The notes under the pieces are model-generated. The model saw only the letters and a list, made by a program, of their open reading frames with translations, was not told the DNA's origin and did no database searches. Positions 1-9,164 of a stretch of 33,215 nucleotides of DNA are shown here, in pieces. Source of the stretch: Thermoleophilia bacterium (GTDB taxonomy: Bacteria; Actinomycetota; Thermoleophilia; Gaiellales; SKUG01). Position 1 is the stretch's first letter, and each line of letters begins with the position of its first letter. Made by a program: the position numbers and the translations under genes. The stretch covers positions 1 through 33,215 of the forward strand of contig JAOPYV010000212.1 in assembly GCA_025964435.1 (NCBI GenBank). The letters run 5' to 3'.

Positions 1-500
1 CCGGACTGCGTCAGGGCGCCGGTGGCGGTGTCGCGTTGCAGCACCGCGACGATGCCGTCGCCGTTGCCGACGTAGAGGTGGCGTCCGTCGGGCGAAAGCG
101 CCAGCGCAGTGGGGTATGCGATGCCCAGGAGCTGGCTGCACGAGCCCAGCGGTTGGTCCGACCAGCAGTCGCCGGCAGCGGTCGTCAGCTCACCTGTAGC
201 GGCGTCACGAGCGTAACGACGAAGCAGCCCCTCATCGTCGGCGACGTAGACATCGAGGCCCTCAGGCGCGGCGACGATCGCCTCGTAGTTGGTGACCTCC
301 CCGGACGCGCAGCCATCGGGCGCGTGCTGGTCCGCGACGAAGCCCTTCCACAGGCAGCCGCTGGTCCCGGCCAAGGCATCGACTGCAGCTACCGCCGACG
401 ACGGAGCCAGCAAGGCACCGATGAGCACGCACAGCGCCCAGCAGCCCCGCAACCTCCACACGCCGCGGCCGGGTACCCCCGATGCCCGCTCCCCCCGCAT
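1..500 (-). CDS. Secreted beta-propeller (lactonase-like) protein, 3' end cut by window
   Basis: An open minus-strand frame begins with ATG at 500 and runs without a stop off the left edge, so about 166 N-terminal residues are visible. Residues 1-39 form a long signal peptide: an Arg-rich start, a hydrophobic core (CWALCVLIGALLAP) and a likely cut after SSAVAA. The mature part contains the repeat phrases VYVADDEGLLRRYARD and ALSPDGRHLYVGNGDGIVAV, the 'SPDG..LYV' signature of YVTN/lactonase-type propeller blades. Such proteins are exported, usually of unknown substrate, and common in high-GC soil bacteria. No good Shine-Dalgarno site lies at the normal distance (a GGGAGG is about 14 bases upstream), so the start is uncertain. 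It sits among other secreted proteins. The family call is fair; the function is unknown. Confidence 0.72.
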   Translation of the reverse strand, partial: MRGERASGVPGRGVWRLRGCWALCVLIGALLAPSSAVAAVDALAGTSGCLWKGFVADQHAPDGCASGEVTNYEAIVAAPEGLDVYVADDEGLLRRYARDAATGELTTAAGDCWSDQPLGSCSQLLGIAYPTALALSPDGRHLYVGNGDGIVAVLQRDTATGALTQS

Positions 501-576
501 GGAACAGTCATCGGCCTCCCAACCCCCACGCGTGAATCGAATTCATCCTGCCGTTCGATAGTTCGGTCGGCCTCGT

Positions 577-945
577 TCAGCCGCGGCCGTCGGACGAGCC
601 GACGGGCGGTGCGACCTGTCGCGGCGGCGCAGCGTCCGCATCGGCACGACCCGACGTGGTCGCCACGACTCGCTCCTCGGCGGTCGGTGGAACGACTGGT
701 GGAGCGGCGGACCGTGCAGCCGACGGCAGGGCGTTGGCTCGGCCGTTCGGCGCGGCCGCAGTAATACCCTCCGTGGTGGCGCGACCTGGAGTGGCACGCT
801 CGAACGGAGTGCGCTCGGGTTCGGCCTGCTGCGCGTCACGGTCCGCAGCGCGGTCGTTCGATTCGGCATTCGAAGCGCCGCCGCAGGCCGTGAGGAACAC
901 GGCGGCGACGACGACGATGCGGGCGTGGACGGTGGGCAAAGTCAT
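577..945 (-). CDS. Small putative lipoprotein
   Basis: This 122-residue protein begins MTLPTVHARIVVV and has a classic lipoprotein signal with lipobox LTAC, cysteine near residue 21, followed by GGASN. The rest is low-complexity, rich in Ala, Pro, Arg and Glu, with no recognised fold, which suggests a disordered tether on the outer face of the membrane. The frame stays open upstream to 1506, but that extension only shadows the opposite gene. I chose ATG 945 because it gives the signal peptide and because GATCAT (952-957 on the plus strand, read on minus) lies six bases before it, which fits a leaderless -10. It is divergent from the gene starting at 997. The lipoprotein call is good; the role is unknown. 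Confidence 0.68.
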   Translation of the reverse strand: MTLPTVHARIVVVAAVFLTACGGASNAESNDRAADRDAQQAEPERTPFERATPGRATTEGITAAAPNGRANALPSAARSAAPPVVPPTAEERVVATTSGRADADAAPPRQVAPPVGSSDGRG

Positions 946-951
946 GCACGT

Positions 952-957
952 ATGATC
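952..957 (-). promoter_or_regulatory. Possible leaderless -10 element for the lipoprotein gene
   Basis: Read on the minus strand this is GATCAT, followed by six bases and then the ATG at 945. It keeps only the most conserved -10 positions (A2, T6). Other genes in this window show the same spacing with better hexamers. Confidence 0.3.
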
Positions 958-996
958 GCACGGCCCGTTCGCCGTTCGATCTTCCGAGGTACTCAA

Positions 997-1857
997 GTGC
1001 GCCTGATTTCTCCCGCTCGAAGCATGCTCATGCTGACCATCTTCCTGCTTGCGAGCAGCCTCGCGCCGACCGTCGCCCACGCCGACACGGTGCTGGCCGG
1101 CGACCACGTCGTGCAGGGCGGCCTCTGCGCTGGGCTCGGCTGCCTCAACGACGAGGATTTCCCGGGCCCGCAGCTCGTGTCCAAGGAGGCCGACACCCCG
1201 GGCGTCTCGATGGTCCAGACGAACACCGGCGGATTCGCCCCGTACACGTGGGACGTGGCTGGTAACGAAACGAACTTCTTCATCCGTGACGTGACCAACT
1301 CGTCGCGGCTCATCTTCCGCGCCTTCCCCGGAACCGTCAGCAACCAGCTTCAGCTGAAGGCGTTCGGCGTGTCCGACTTCGCGGGCATCGTGCGCCAGAC
1401 TGCGCCGCGAACGGGACAGGTCGTCGACGATGGATCGACGCTGCTGCCCGCGCTGCGCACGCTGCAGTTCGAGCGATACCAGCTCCCCGATACGACGGCG
1501 ACCCACTTCGGCCCGACCGACGTGTCGTTCAATACGGCGTTCGGTCTGGGAGTCGCCGAGCCGCTCGCGTTGTCGGACATCGCCGGCGTCGCACTCGCCT
1601 CGGTCAAGCAGCTCGACGCGCGCGTGTCAGCGCTCGAGCTCACGCCTGGTCCGGCAGGCCCCGCTGGACCGGCAGGCGCCGCAGGTGCCGCAGGTGGAGC
1701 CGGCGCCGACGGGGCCGCAGGCACGAATACGCCGCGGGCCGCGACGAGGGACCAGCTCAACCAGGCCAACCGTCGGATCCTGGCGCTCGAGCGACAGAAC
1801 GCCACCCAGACCAAGATGCTCCTGCGGCTCCAGGGCCAGGTGAACGCGCTGTCGTGA
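997..1857 (+). CDS. Secreted protein with collagen-like segment and coiled-coil tail
   Basis: GTG at 997 is the chosen start because GAGGT lies six bases upstream; the product is 286 residues. Residues 1-29 form a signal peptide (hydrophobic core LMLTIFLLASSLAPTVA, cut after AHA). The mature N-terminal half opens with ADTVLAGDHVVQGGLCAG and contains FFIRDVTNSSRLIFRAF. From memory this resembles secreted proteins that begin 'DKVVQGSLCVGFDC...' and often carry fibre-type C-termini. Near residue 215 there are six or seven Gly-x-x triplets (GPAGPAGPAGAAGAAGGAGA), a short collagen-like segment that could trimerise. It is followed by a heptad-rich helix (LNQANRRILALERQNATQ) to the end. This suggests a trimeric stalk or adhesin piece. 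No anchoring signal is visible; the partner is unknown. Confidence 0.8.
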   Translation: MRLISPARSMLMLTIFLLASSLAPTVAHADTVLAGDHVVQGGLCAGLGCLNDEDFPGPQLVSKEADTPGVSMVQTNTGGFAPYTWDVAGNETNFFIRDVTNSSRLIFRAFPGTVSNQLQLKAFGVSDFAGIVRQTAPRTGQVVDDGSTLLPALRTLQFERYQLPDTTATHFGPTDVSFNTAFGLGVAEPLALSDIAGVALASVKQLDARVSALELTPGPAGPAGPAGAAGAAGGAGADGAAGTNTPRAATRDQLNQANRRILALERQNATQTKMLLRLQGQVNALS

Positions 1858-1952
1858 GTTTTTGGTCGGGATGTTCAGGATGAGGTAGGTCTGGGGTAGC
1901 TTCGTTTCCGTTCGAGCGGCGTAAGGATCGTCGCTCGCTGAGGGGAGCGTCC

Positions 1953-4900
1953 GTGCGCCGTCCAGTCCGTCATGCATTCATTGGAATCTTCGCTGTCGCG
2001 ATGCAGCTCGTCGTCGCGTCGAGCGCTGCCGCCGCGCCGACCTTCCTCAGCTTCGCCGAGAACACCTCGCCGCAGTACCAGCATGCCGTCGGCTCGACGA
2101 TGTGGATCAACCCGCTGTTCGGCGGCGGTTTCACCGTCAGTGCGGAGGAGAGCGCTGGAGACACCACGTCACTGGTCTTCCCGTCGCTCGGCGCGGGCTG
2201 GATCGGCGGCGGCTCGGTCGTCCCGACCGGTGCCACCGAGACGATGAACTACGATTGGACGCCCGCCCCGGCCAATCCTGGCGCGGTCCTGATCACCAGC
2301 AATCCCTCGGCGACGACGGTCGGCTTCACGGTCGCCGCTGACCCGATTCCCGCAGCTGGTGGATCGATCTTGTACCCGGGAGCGACGAACGCCCCATCTG
2401 CCACCGTCACCTTCGCCACCGGGAGCGACGCGGATTCCGGCATCGCGACGTGGCAGCTGCAGCGCCGCGTGGCGCCGCTGATGGGCGACATCTGCTCGGG
2501 CTACTCAGCTTACGCGAACGTCGGCCCGGCGAACCCCGCGGGCCCGACCTTCAGCGACGCGACGATCGTGAGCGGAAACTGCTACCAGTACCGGCTGGTC
2601 GTCACTGACAACGTCGGCAACGACGCGATCTTCTCGTCGGCGGTCGATCTCAAGGTCGACACCACCTTGCCGAGCGGCACCATCGACGCCATGCCGGTGA
2701 GCCCGTTCGCGGGCTCGGTCACGCTGACCGGCAGCTCCAGTGATGCCCACACGAGCGTCACGAGCATCGCCGTCACCTACGCGGGTCCGTCCTCCGGCAC
2801 CGCCTGCTCAGGACTCACCGGTGCGAGCTGGAGCTGTTCCTGGGACACGACGGCATTGCCCGACGGCACCTACACGCTCACCGCAACCTTCACGGACACG
2901 GCCGGGAACACGAGCACCGTGACGCGCTCGGTGATCCTCGACAACAACGCGCCGGTGACATCGGTCTCCGCAATCGCGGAGGTGACGGGGCAGGCATTCC
3001 AGCACGTCAACGGCACGACGCTGTACTTCAACCCGGCCCAGGCTGGTTCGGCGACGGTCGAGGTCGATGCGGTCGACCCCGCCACCGGGATCCACAACGT
3101 CACCTTCCCGGATCTCGATGGGGCCGGCACCGGGTGGACGCCCGCCGGACTCGTCGACACGACGGCGTTCCCGTATGCCGTGACGTACGCATGGACGATC
3201 GGCGCAGCGAACCCGGGACCGCAGGTCGCGGTCGCGACTGACAACGCCATGAACTCCGCGAACGCGACGTTCCTGATCGCGGCGGACTCCACGGCACCTA
3301 CCGGCGGTTCGGTGGGATACACCGACGGCTACGTCGTGACGACGAGCACGTCGGTGGCACTGGCACCGGGCGCGGATGCGGCGTCCGGCCTCTCGACGTG
3401 GCAGCTGCAGCGTGCATCGGCCGTACTGGTCGCCGACACGTGTGGTGGGTACGGATCGTTCACGAACATCGGTACCGCTGACCCGGCTGGCCCGTACGTG
3501 GACTCCAGCCTCGCTGACGCGACCTGCTACAGGTACCGCCTCGTGGCAACGGACAACGTGGGCAACGTGGCCACCTCGACCTCGGCTTCCGTGCTGAAGG
3601 TGGCGACTTCCGGTCCAGCCGCCAGCTTCGTCTCCTGGACGCAGACGACGGGCGCCCAGTTCCAGCACACCGCCGGCAGTACGCTGTTCTTCAATCCCGC
3701 ACAGTCGGGCACCGCGACGCTCGAGGTCTCGGCCACTGATGCCGTATCGGGCATCACGAGCATCGCCTTCCCGGACCTCGACGGCGCTGGCACGCTGTGG
3801 ACGCCGGCCGGCTCGACCGGCACCGACGTGACGCAGGCCTATTCCTGGTCGAGCGGCGCTGCCCACCCGGGAGCGAGGATCGTCACCATCACCAACACTG
3901 CGAGCGACACGACGACCGTGCCGTTCATCGTCACGGCTGACTCGGCCGCGCCCACCGGAGGCTCGCTGACGTACCCCGATGGCTACCGCGCGGTCGCCAA
4001 TGCTCCGCTCACCTTCGCGAAGGGCACTGACGCCGGGTCCGACATCGGCTCGTGGCAGCTGCAGCGTCGTTCGGCTCCGCTCATCGCCGCGACATGTGGC
4101 GCGTACAGCGCGTACGCCAACATTGGCGCAGCGAACCCGACCTCGATCCACACCGATACGACGGTCGTCGACGGCAACTGCTACGAGTACCAGCTGCAGG
4201 TGACCGACAACGTCGGCAACGTGGCGACGACCACCAGCGCATCGACAGTGAAGGTCGACAGCACGCTCCCGACGGGAACCATTGCCGCGGCACCGGCAAG
4301 TCCGTTCGTCGGTACGGTCGCCGTGACGGGCACGTCGGCTGATGCCGGCAGTGGAGTCGGCACCGTGGACGTGACGTACTCCGGTCCGGGGAGTGGCAAC
4401 ATCTGCCTCGCCGCGGCGACGCCGGCCTCGTGGAGCTGCAACTGGGACACGACGACGGCGGCGGACGGTGCCTACACCGTGACCTCGACGGTCACCGATG
4501 CCGCAGGCAACGTCGGCACGGCGACACGCAGCGTCCTGGTCGACAACGGCGCGCCATCGGCGTCGCTCGACAGCCTCACGGAGGGCACGGGCAGCCAGTT
4601 CCAGCACGTGGCCGGCTCCACGCTCTGGTTCAATCCGACGGCGTCCGGCTCCTTCACGGTGCGCGTCGCCGCAAGTGACCCGGGTTCGGGCATCCAGCGC
4701 GTCGACTTCCCCGACATCGACGGAGCGTCGACCTCCTGGACCCCGGCCGGCGGCTCAGACACCACTGCGCCGTATGAACAGGCCTACGCCTGGGTCGCCG
4801 GAGCTGCGGCGCCCGGTGCCCAGCAGGCCACGGCCTTCGAGCTGGGTGGGCTGTCGGCGAGCGCCGGGTTCACCGTCGCGGCTGACGCGAACGCGCCCGC

Positions 4901-5993
4901 TGGCGGCTCGATCGCCTACCCGGAGACGACCTCAGGGGCCGTGAGCGTGACGTTCGCCGTCGGCTCCGACACGGCATCCGGCATCTCGTCCTCGCAGCTG
5001 CAGCGTCGCAGCGCTCCGCTGGTCAACGGCGTCTGCGGAAGCCAGGGTGCGTTCGCCGACCTCGGCGCTGCAAGCGCTGCGAGCCCGTTCAGCGACACGA
5101 CCACCGCGGCCGGCAACTGCTACCAGTACCGGCTCGTGGTCACCGATCGCGTCGGCAACGTCGCTTCCTTCAGCTCAAGCGTGACGCTCAGGTTTGCGGA
5201 GGTCGCGCTCAGCGGCACGACGGGTGGCGACACGATCGCAGGAACCGACTCGAACGATGAGATCAAGGCCGGAGCCGGCTCCGACACCATCCTCGCGAGT
5301 GCCGGCAACGACACGATCGATGGTGGCCCCGGAATCGACACGCTGGCGCTGGCAGCCTGCAAGGGCGCGAACGTCGACCTGGCCCGTGGCATGCTGACGG
5401 GCTGCGGCAACGGCACGACGAAGATCACCGGCATCGAGGTCGTGACCGGATCGACCGGCAGCGACGTCATCACGGGCAACACCAGCTCCAACCGACTGCT
5501 CGGAGGTGGCGGCAACGATGCCATCAACGGCGGTGGCGGCAACGATCATGTCAACGGCGGCGAGGGCAACGACAGGCTGTCGGGTGGCACCGGCGCCGAC
5601 CAGCTCCTCGGCGGCAACGGCGTCGATACGATCGACGCCGGTCACGGCAACGATCGCGTCACCGGCGGAGCCGGCAGCGACCGGATCGGTGGAGGCTCAG
5701 GCAGCGACATCGTCGTGGCGGGTGCCGGCAACGACATCGTGCGCGGTGACGCGGGCAATGACCGGCTCGACGGCGGGATCGGCGCGGACCGGCTCGACGG
5801 CGGCGTTGGCAGTGATCGACTGACGGGCGGCGCTGGCGCGGACAACCTGCGCGGTGGCGATGGGAGCGACGAGCTGCACGGCGGCGTGGGCCCGGACGTG
5901 CTGTTCGGCGGCTTCGGCAGCGACAGGCTCGTCGGCGGCGTGGGCGTGGACCGCTTCATCGGTGGCACCGGTGAGGACACCGTCAACGACTGA
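1953..5993 (+). CDS. Large secreted Ig-like/RTX calcium-binding adhesin
   Basis: GTG 1953 has AGGGGAG five bases upstream; the product is 1346 residues. Residues 1-28 are a signal peptide ending SSAAAA. The body is built from three module types. A (about 110 residues) holds FQH..GSTL.FNP and FPD.DGA...WTPAG. B (about 105) holds APTGGS, WQLQRRSAPL and NCYQYRLVVTDNVGN. C (about 95) holds LP.GTI..P.SPF and SWSC.WDTT..DG.YT. The order is A29-B130-C237-A333-B446-A554-B665-C770-A867-B980, then about fifteen GGxGxDxx nonapeptides from about 1084 to the end. RTX repeats bind calcium and fold outside the cell. An N-terminal Sec signal together with RTX repeats suggests Sec export rather than type I secretion. 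Its stop overlaps the convergent reductase gene by 11 bases. Adhesin is inference; no ligand can be named. Confidence 0.88.
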   Translation: MRRPVRHAFIGIFAVAMQLVVASSAAAAPTFLSFAENTSPQYQHAVGSTMWINPLFGGGFTVSAEESAGDTTSLVFPSLGAGWIGGGSVVPTGATETMNYDWTPAPANPGAVLITSNPSATTVGFTVAADPIPAAGGSILYPGATNAPSATVTFATGSDADSGIATWQLQRRVAPLMGDICSGYSAYANVGPANPAGPTFSDATIVSGNCYQYRLVVTDNVGNDAIFSSAVDLKVDTTLPSGTIDAMPVSPFAGSVTLTGSSSDAHTSVTSIAVTYAGPSSGTACSGLTGASWSCSWDTTALPDGTYTLTATFTDTAGNTSTVTRSVILDNNAPVTSVSAIAEVTGQAFQHVNGTTLYFNPAQAGSATVEVDAVDPATGIHNVTFPDLDGAGTGWTPAGLVDTTAFPYAVTYAWTIGAANPGPQVAVATDNAMNSANATFLIAADSTAPTGGSVGYTDGYVVTTSTSVALAPGADAASGLSTWQLQRASAVLVADTCGGYGSFTNIGTADPAGPYVDSSLADATCYRYRLVATDNVGNVATSTSASVLKVATSGPAASFVSWTQTTGAQFQHTAGSTLFFNPAQSGTATLEVSATDAVSGITSIAFPDLDGAGTLWTPAGSTGTDVTQAYSWSSGAAHPGARIVTITNTASDTTTVPFIVTADSAAPTGGSLTYPDGYRAVANAPLTFAKGTDAGSDIGSWQLQRRSAPLIAATCGAYSAYANIGAANPTSIHTDTTVVDGNCYEYQLQVTDNVGNVATTTSASTVKVDSTLPTGTIAAAPASPFVGTVAVTGTSADAGSGVGTVDVTYSGPGSGNICLAAATPASWSCNWDTTTAADGAYTVTSTVTDAAGNVGTATRSVLVDNGAPSASLDSLTEGTGSQFQHVAGSTLWFNPTASGSFTVRVAASDPGSGIQRVDFPDIDGASTSWTPAGGSDTTAPYEQAYAWVAGAAAPGAQQATAFELGGLSASAGFTVAADANAPAGGSIAYPETTSGAVSVTFAVGSDTASGISSSQLQRRSAPLVNGVCGSQGAFADLGAASAASPFSDTTTAAGNCYQYRLVVTDRVGNVASFSSSVTLRFAEVALSGTTGGDTIAGTDSNDEIKAGAGSDTILASAGNDTIDGGPGIDTLALAACKGANVDLARGMLTGCGNGTTKITGIEVVTGSTGSDVITGNTSSNRLLGGGGNDAINGGGGNDHVNGGEGNDRLSGGTGADQLLGGNGVDTIDAGHGNDRVTGGAGSDRIGGGSGSDIVVAGAGNDIVRGDAGNDRLDGGIGADRLDGGVGSDRLTGGAGADNLRGGDGSDELHGGVGPDVLFGGFGSDRLVGGVGVDRFIGGTGEDTVND

Positions 5994-6645
5994 GGTTCAT
6001 GCGCTCGCGGCGCTCCAGCTCGACGCGGCTCGGCTCTTCCGCGGCGAAGGAACCCGTCTGCACCTGACCCGCGCGCAAGTACTTGCTGATCACGACGCCG
6101 TTCGGCGAGGTGCGGGTCTCGACGGTCTCGAACGCCGCCGGCACGGCGCCAGTGCCGAACAGCCGCTTGCCGGTACCGAGCACGATCGGGAAGACGAGCA
6201 GCGTCAGCTCATCGAGCAGGTCCTCGTGCAGCAGCGTCTGGTACAGCACGCTGCTGCCCTGCACGAGCAGGTTCGGCCCGTCCGACTCCTTGAGCTGACG
6301 GATCGCGTCGACCACGTTGCCCTGGAGCCGTACCGTGCGCTTCCATGTCAGGGCCTCGCTCGACGAGGTTGCGACGTACTTGATGCAGGCGTTGAAGCGC
6401 TCGGCGATGTCGGAGTCGTCGACGAACGGCCAGTAGGCGGCGAAGATGTCGTAGGTGCGCCGACCCAGCAGCAGGTCGAACGGCTCGCGCATCACTGCAT
6501 CGATCGCCCCGCCCGACATGTCGTCGAAGTAGGGCACGGTCCAGCCGCCGTACCTGAACCCGCCGGACGTGTCCTCCTCAGGGCCGCCCGGCGCCTGCAT
6601 CACGCCGTCCATCGTCACGAACGTCGCGCCAATGACCTTGCGCAT
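5983..6645 (-). CDS. Dihydrofolate reductase/RibD C-terminal family protein
   Basis: A 220-residue protein of the family that includes the RibD reductase domain and YyaP/YwjB-like proteins. Visible features are the start strand RKVIGATFVTMDGVMQAP, the LLGRRTYDIFAAYWP segment typical of the NADPH-binding fold, and the late LLVQGSSVLYQTLL and ELTLLVFPIVLGTGKRLF motifs. It probably binds NADPH and reduces a small substrate, but this stand-alone subfamily has no agreed reaction and this is not a housekeeping folA. Two ATGs are adjacent; the second (6645) sits six bases after GGGAGG and is preferred over 6648. Its 3' end overlaps the RTX gene's 3' end by 11 bases on the other strand. It is a single-gene unit. 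Confidence 0.86.
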   Translation of the reverse strand: MRKVIGATFVTMDGVMQAPGGPEEDTSGGFRYGGWTVPYFDDMSGGAIDAVMREPFDLLLGRRTYDIFAAYWPFVDDSDIAERFNACIKYVATSSSEALTWKRTVRLQGNVVDAIRQLKESDGPNLLVQGSSVLYQTLLHEDLLDELTLLVFPIVLGTGKRLFGTGAVPAAFETVETRTSPNGVVISKYLRAGQVQTGSFAAEEPSRVELERRERMNLSR

Positions 6646-6686
6646 CATGTACCTCCCGGCATCGTCTCTCGTTCAGGCGACGAGGT

Positions 6687-6702
6687 GCCCCGCGACCGGG
6701 GC
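6687..6702 (-). terminator. GC hairpin, weak terminator candidate
   Basis: Perfect inverted repeat GCCCCG-cgac-CGGGGC in the 137-base gap downstream of the YWTG operon. There is no T-run after it on either strand, so it may only assist termination. Confidence 0.3.
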
Positions 6703-6752
6703 GCTACACGGTGCGGCGAAGCAGGATGACGGCGCTTCGGCGTGTCGACGCC

Positions 6753-6775
6753 ACGACGTCGCGCGCACGACGTCG
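6753..6775 (-). terminator. Hairpin just downstream of the YWTG operon
   Basis: ACGACGTCG occurs twice, five bases apart, and its core CGACGTCG is itself a palindrome, so the two copies can pair as a nine-base-pair stem. It lies seven bases beyond the stop codon at 6783, where a terminator for the three-gene operon is expected. There is no T-run. Confidence 0.4.
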
Positions 6776-6782
6776 TCGAGTG

Positions 6783-9164
6783 TCAGACCGGCCCGACCTC
6801 GATGTCGCCACTCGAATACACGGTGACGTTTCCGACGTTGTCGACGGCGTGGTACGCGTAGCGATAGCAGGTGGAACCAGCCGGGACGATGTCCGCCAGT
6901 GACGTGGACGAGCCGACCCCGGCGATCTCGGTGTACGAGCCGAATGCGCCGCAGCCCTCGGCGGAGCTGAGGGCTGCCGAGGCGCGCCACAGCCGAGCTT
7001 CAGAAGCCGCCACCCCGGCGCCGCCGTCGTGACCTGGTGCCAGCGTCAGCTGCACCGTGGTCGTCGCAGAGTGGATGCCATCGACGAGCTCAGGTGTGGT
7101 GACTGCGCCGCCGGTCGGCCCGGCGCCATCGACCCGCACGGTGAACGCGCTCGCGTTCGTCATCAGCCGCCCTGCGCGGTTCGTGGCCGTCAGCGCCTGG
7201 ACGCCGGGGGATACGGCGGGCGATAGGGCGACCCAGGCGTAGGTCGCCTGGTAGCGGCTCGGGGCGAACGCCGAGCTGACCGCTCCTCCGCCCTTCAGGC
7301 CGAGCATCGCGGGAAACGCGAGGTGCTGCACGCCGCTGGCGGGGTCGCTCGCGTCCGCCTCGACCCGGAAGCTGCCCGACGCCGACGGATTGATGTAGAT
7401 CGTCATGCCCGACACGTGCTGGCTGCGCACGCCGGAGACGGGCGTGATCGCGACCCCGGAGGGTTGGAGCGTCGAAGGGGCGACCACGCCCACCTTGATG
7501 TCGGGGCTCTCGTACGTCGCCCAGTTCCCGACGTGGTCCTGGACGCGGTAGCGAAAGCGATAGCACGCCTGGTCGCTCGGAACGGTGTCGACGAGCGAGC
7601 TCGCGGGATCGTCCGGGCCGACCTGTGCGTAGCTGCCATAGGTCGTGCACGAGCCGGCCTCGAGCGGCGCCGTGGCACGTAGGAGCTGGGCTCCGACGCC
7701 GGCGAGGCCGGAGAGCGCATCCACGCCAGGTGTCAGTTCGACGGCGAGGTCCTGCGACGTGGCATATCGACCGTCGGCGCCGGCGAGGCCCGTCACGCCG
7801 ACCGCACCTCCGATTGGTGGCGCTGAATCGTTGAACAGCGCGAGCTGCCTCGATGCAACGTTGCCGGCGCGATCTGCGACGCTCAACGTCGTCGACGGAT
7901 CGCTGCTCGAGCCTGCGACCCAAGAGATCTGGTTCGACTCATACGGGCCGCCTTCTGGCGTCGACACGGCGGAAGCGACATGCGTGAAGCCTGTCGCGAG
8001 TCCGGTGAGTGCGGGGGTCGCGGCGTACGCGGCGCCGGAGCCGCCCGGTCCGTCGACGACCGTCGTCGAGACCGTGATACGGCCAGCGTCCACCCCCCGG
8101 TAATACAGACCCAGCATCCCGAGATATGCGCCGCCTTCGATCACGTTCGGCAGCGAGGTGTACGTGGGATCCTGCGTATCGATCTTCACCTCGTGGGTTC
8201 TGGTGGCGGTTGCGTTGCCGGCGACGTCGACGGCGTAGGAGCGCTGCGTCTCGGTGGCGGCGACGGTGCGGGGCCCGGTCGCCATCTGGACGGTCGGCGA
8301 GAACTTGGGGTCGGTGCCGTCCGTCGTGTACATCACCGCCGCGAGTCCGGAACCCGCGCCATCTCCATAGATTGGTTTGACCTCGACCGGACTGGTGTTG
8401 TTCCATCCGGCGGCGTTGGGCGTCGGGATGGTCGCCGTCGTGAACGTGGGAGCGACGCTGTCGACGAGCACCGATGCGACAGCCCGGGACGGCGCAGGAG
8501 TTGCGTGCCCAACGGCGACGACGTCGTGCCACCCATCGGCCGTGCCGGCGGGAATCGCGAGCGACGTGATCGCGGCCGCGCCCGAGCCGTCGACCTGGGC
8601 GGGTTCCCCGCTGATCGGCTGTCCATCCAGCTCGAAGGTGACCGGCTCGTTCGGGAGGAATCCCGTCAGGGTGCCGGTGGTCGTTGCGGGCAGGCTCGCC
8701 CCGAAGACGTATTGCGCGAGCGTGAGCGTCTTCGGGCTGACGACGACGAGGGCGCTCTCCGGTCCCTCGGCGCCGCGCCAGTTCGTGCCGAGCGTGGGAG
8801 TGACGGCATAGGTCCACGAGCCGAGCGGCACGGCGAGCTCGGTGCATGTGTTCGTGGCAAGTACCCCGCTGCAGCCCGGGCCGATCGACTGCAGGGCATG
8901 GGTCTCCGAGTCGTAGCGGGCGACGCGGTAGCCGTCGACCTGGCTGCCGTCGGCCGCAGAGCTGGGCGCCCACGTGACCGTCGCGGTCGAGGCGTTGTCG
9001 ACTGACACGCGTGGTTTCGGGCCGGTATTGATCGTCGTCGCATGGGCGGTGCTCATGCCCGCGGCCTGCTCCTCGAAGCCGGTCCAATATGCGGACGCCA
9101 GCGAGGTGATACTGCCGCCGACGATCAGGGTTGCCAGCAGGAATAGGAGGGTTCGTGCGGTCAT
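6783..9164 (-). CDS. Large YWTG-type surface protein with Ig-like modules
   Basis: ATG 9164 (793 residues) is preferred over the upstream in-frame start at 9206: AGGTGG lies four bases before it and it overlaps the preceding stop as ATGA, implying coupled translation. The N-terminus is a signal/membrane segment, RTLLFLLATLIVGG, ending SLASAYWTG, like SipW-type signals of TasA and camelysin. Then come a fibronectin-III-like domain (about 47-140), a chitobiase-type domain with MYTTDGTDPKF (about 290-330), and at the C-terminus modules B (about 450), A (565) and B (679) related to those of the RTX adhesin at 1953-5993. Key phrases are RSQHVSGMTIYINPSASGSF and CYRYAYHAVDNVGNV. It has no RTX repeats or cell-wall anchor. 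As the largest member of the cluster it could be the exposed adhesive subunit; that role is inference. Confidence 0.82.
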   Translation of the reverse strand: MTARTLLFLLATLIVGGSITSLASAYWTGFEEQAAGMSTAHATTINTGPKPRVSVDNASTATVTWAPSSAADGSQVDGYRVARYDSETHALQSIGPGCSGVLATNTCTELAVPLGSWTYAVTPTLGTNWRGAEGPESALVVVSPKTLTLAQYVFGASLPATTTGTLTGFLPNEPVTFELDGQPISGEPAQVDGSGAAAITSLAIPAGTADGWHDVVAVGHATPAPSRAVASVLVDSVAPTFTTATIPTPNAAGWNNTSPVEVKPIYGDGAGSGLAAVMYTTDGTDPKFSPTVQMATGPRTVAATETQRSYAVDVAGNATATRTHEVKIDTQDPTYTSLPNVIEGGAYLGMLGLYYRGVDAGRITVSTTVVDGPGGSGAAYAATPALTGLATGFTHVASAVSTPEGGPYESNQISWVAGSSSDPSTTLSVADRAGNVASRQLALFNDSAPPIGGAVGVTGLAGADGRYATSQDLAVELTPGVDALSGLAGVGAQLLRATAPLEAGSCTTYGSYAQVGPDDPASSLVDTVPSDQACYRFRYRVQDHVGNWATYESPDIKVGVVAPSTLQPSGVAITPVSGVRSQHVSGMTIYINPSASGSFRVEADASDPASGVQHLAFPAMLGLKGGGAVSSAFAPSRYQATYAWVALSPAVSPGVQALTATNRAGRLMTNASAFTVRVDGAGPTGGAVTTPELVDGIHSATTTVQLTLAPGHDGGAGVAASEARLWRASAALSSAEGCGAFGSYTEIAGVGSSTSLADIVPAGSTCYRYAYHAVDNVGNVTVYSSGDIEVGPV

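Noticed and set aside
946-1506. Upstream extension of the lipoprotein frame
   Set aside because: It would bury the lipoprotein signal in the middle and fully overlap the signal peptide region and body of the collagen-like protein on the other strand.
2808-4607. Long minus-strand open frame of 599 codons inside the RTX adhesin
   Set aside because: Arg-rich, low-complexity translation without domains; it is the antisense shadow of repeated GC-rich modules, and the plus-strand product is clearly a real modular protein.
5500-5980. Regular short DNA repeats that might suggest a CRISPR or tandem array
   Set aside because: They are the codons of RTX nonapeptides in frame; there are no unique spacers and no palindromic repeat units.
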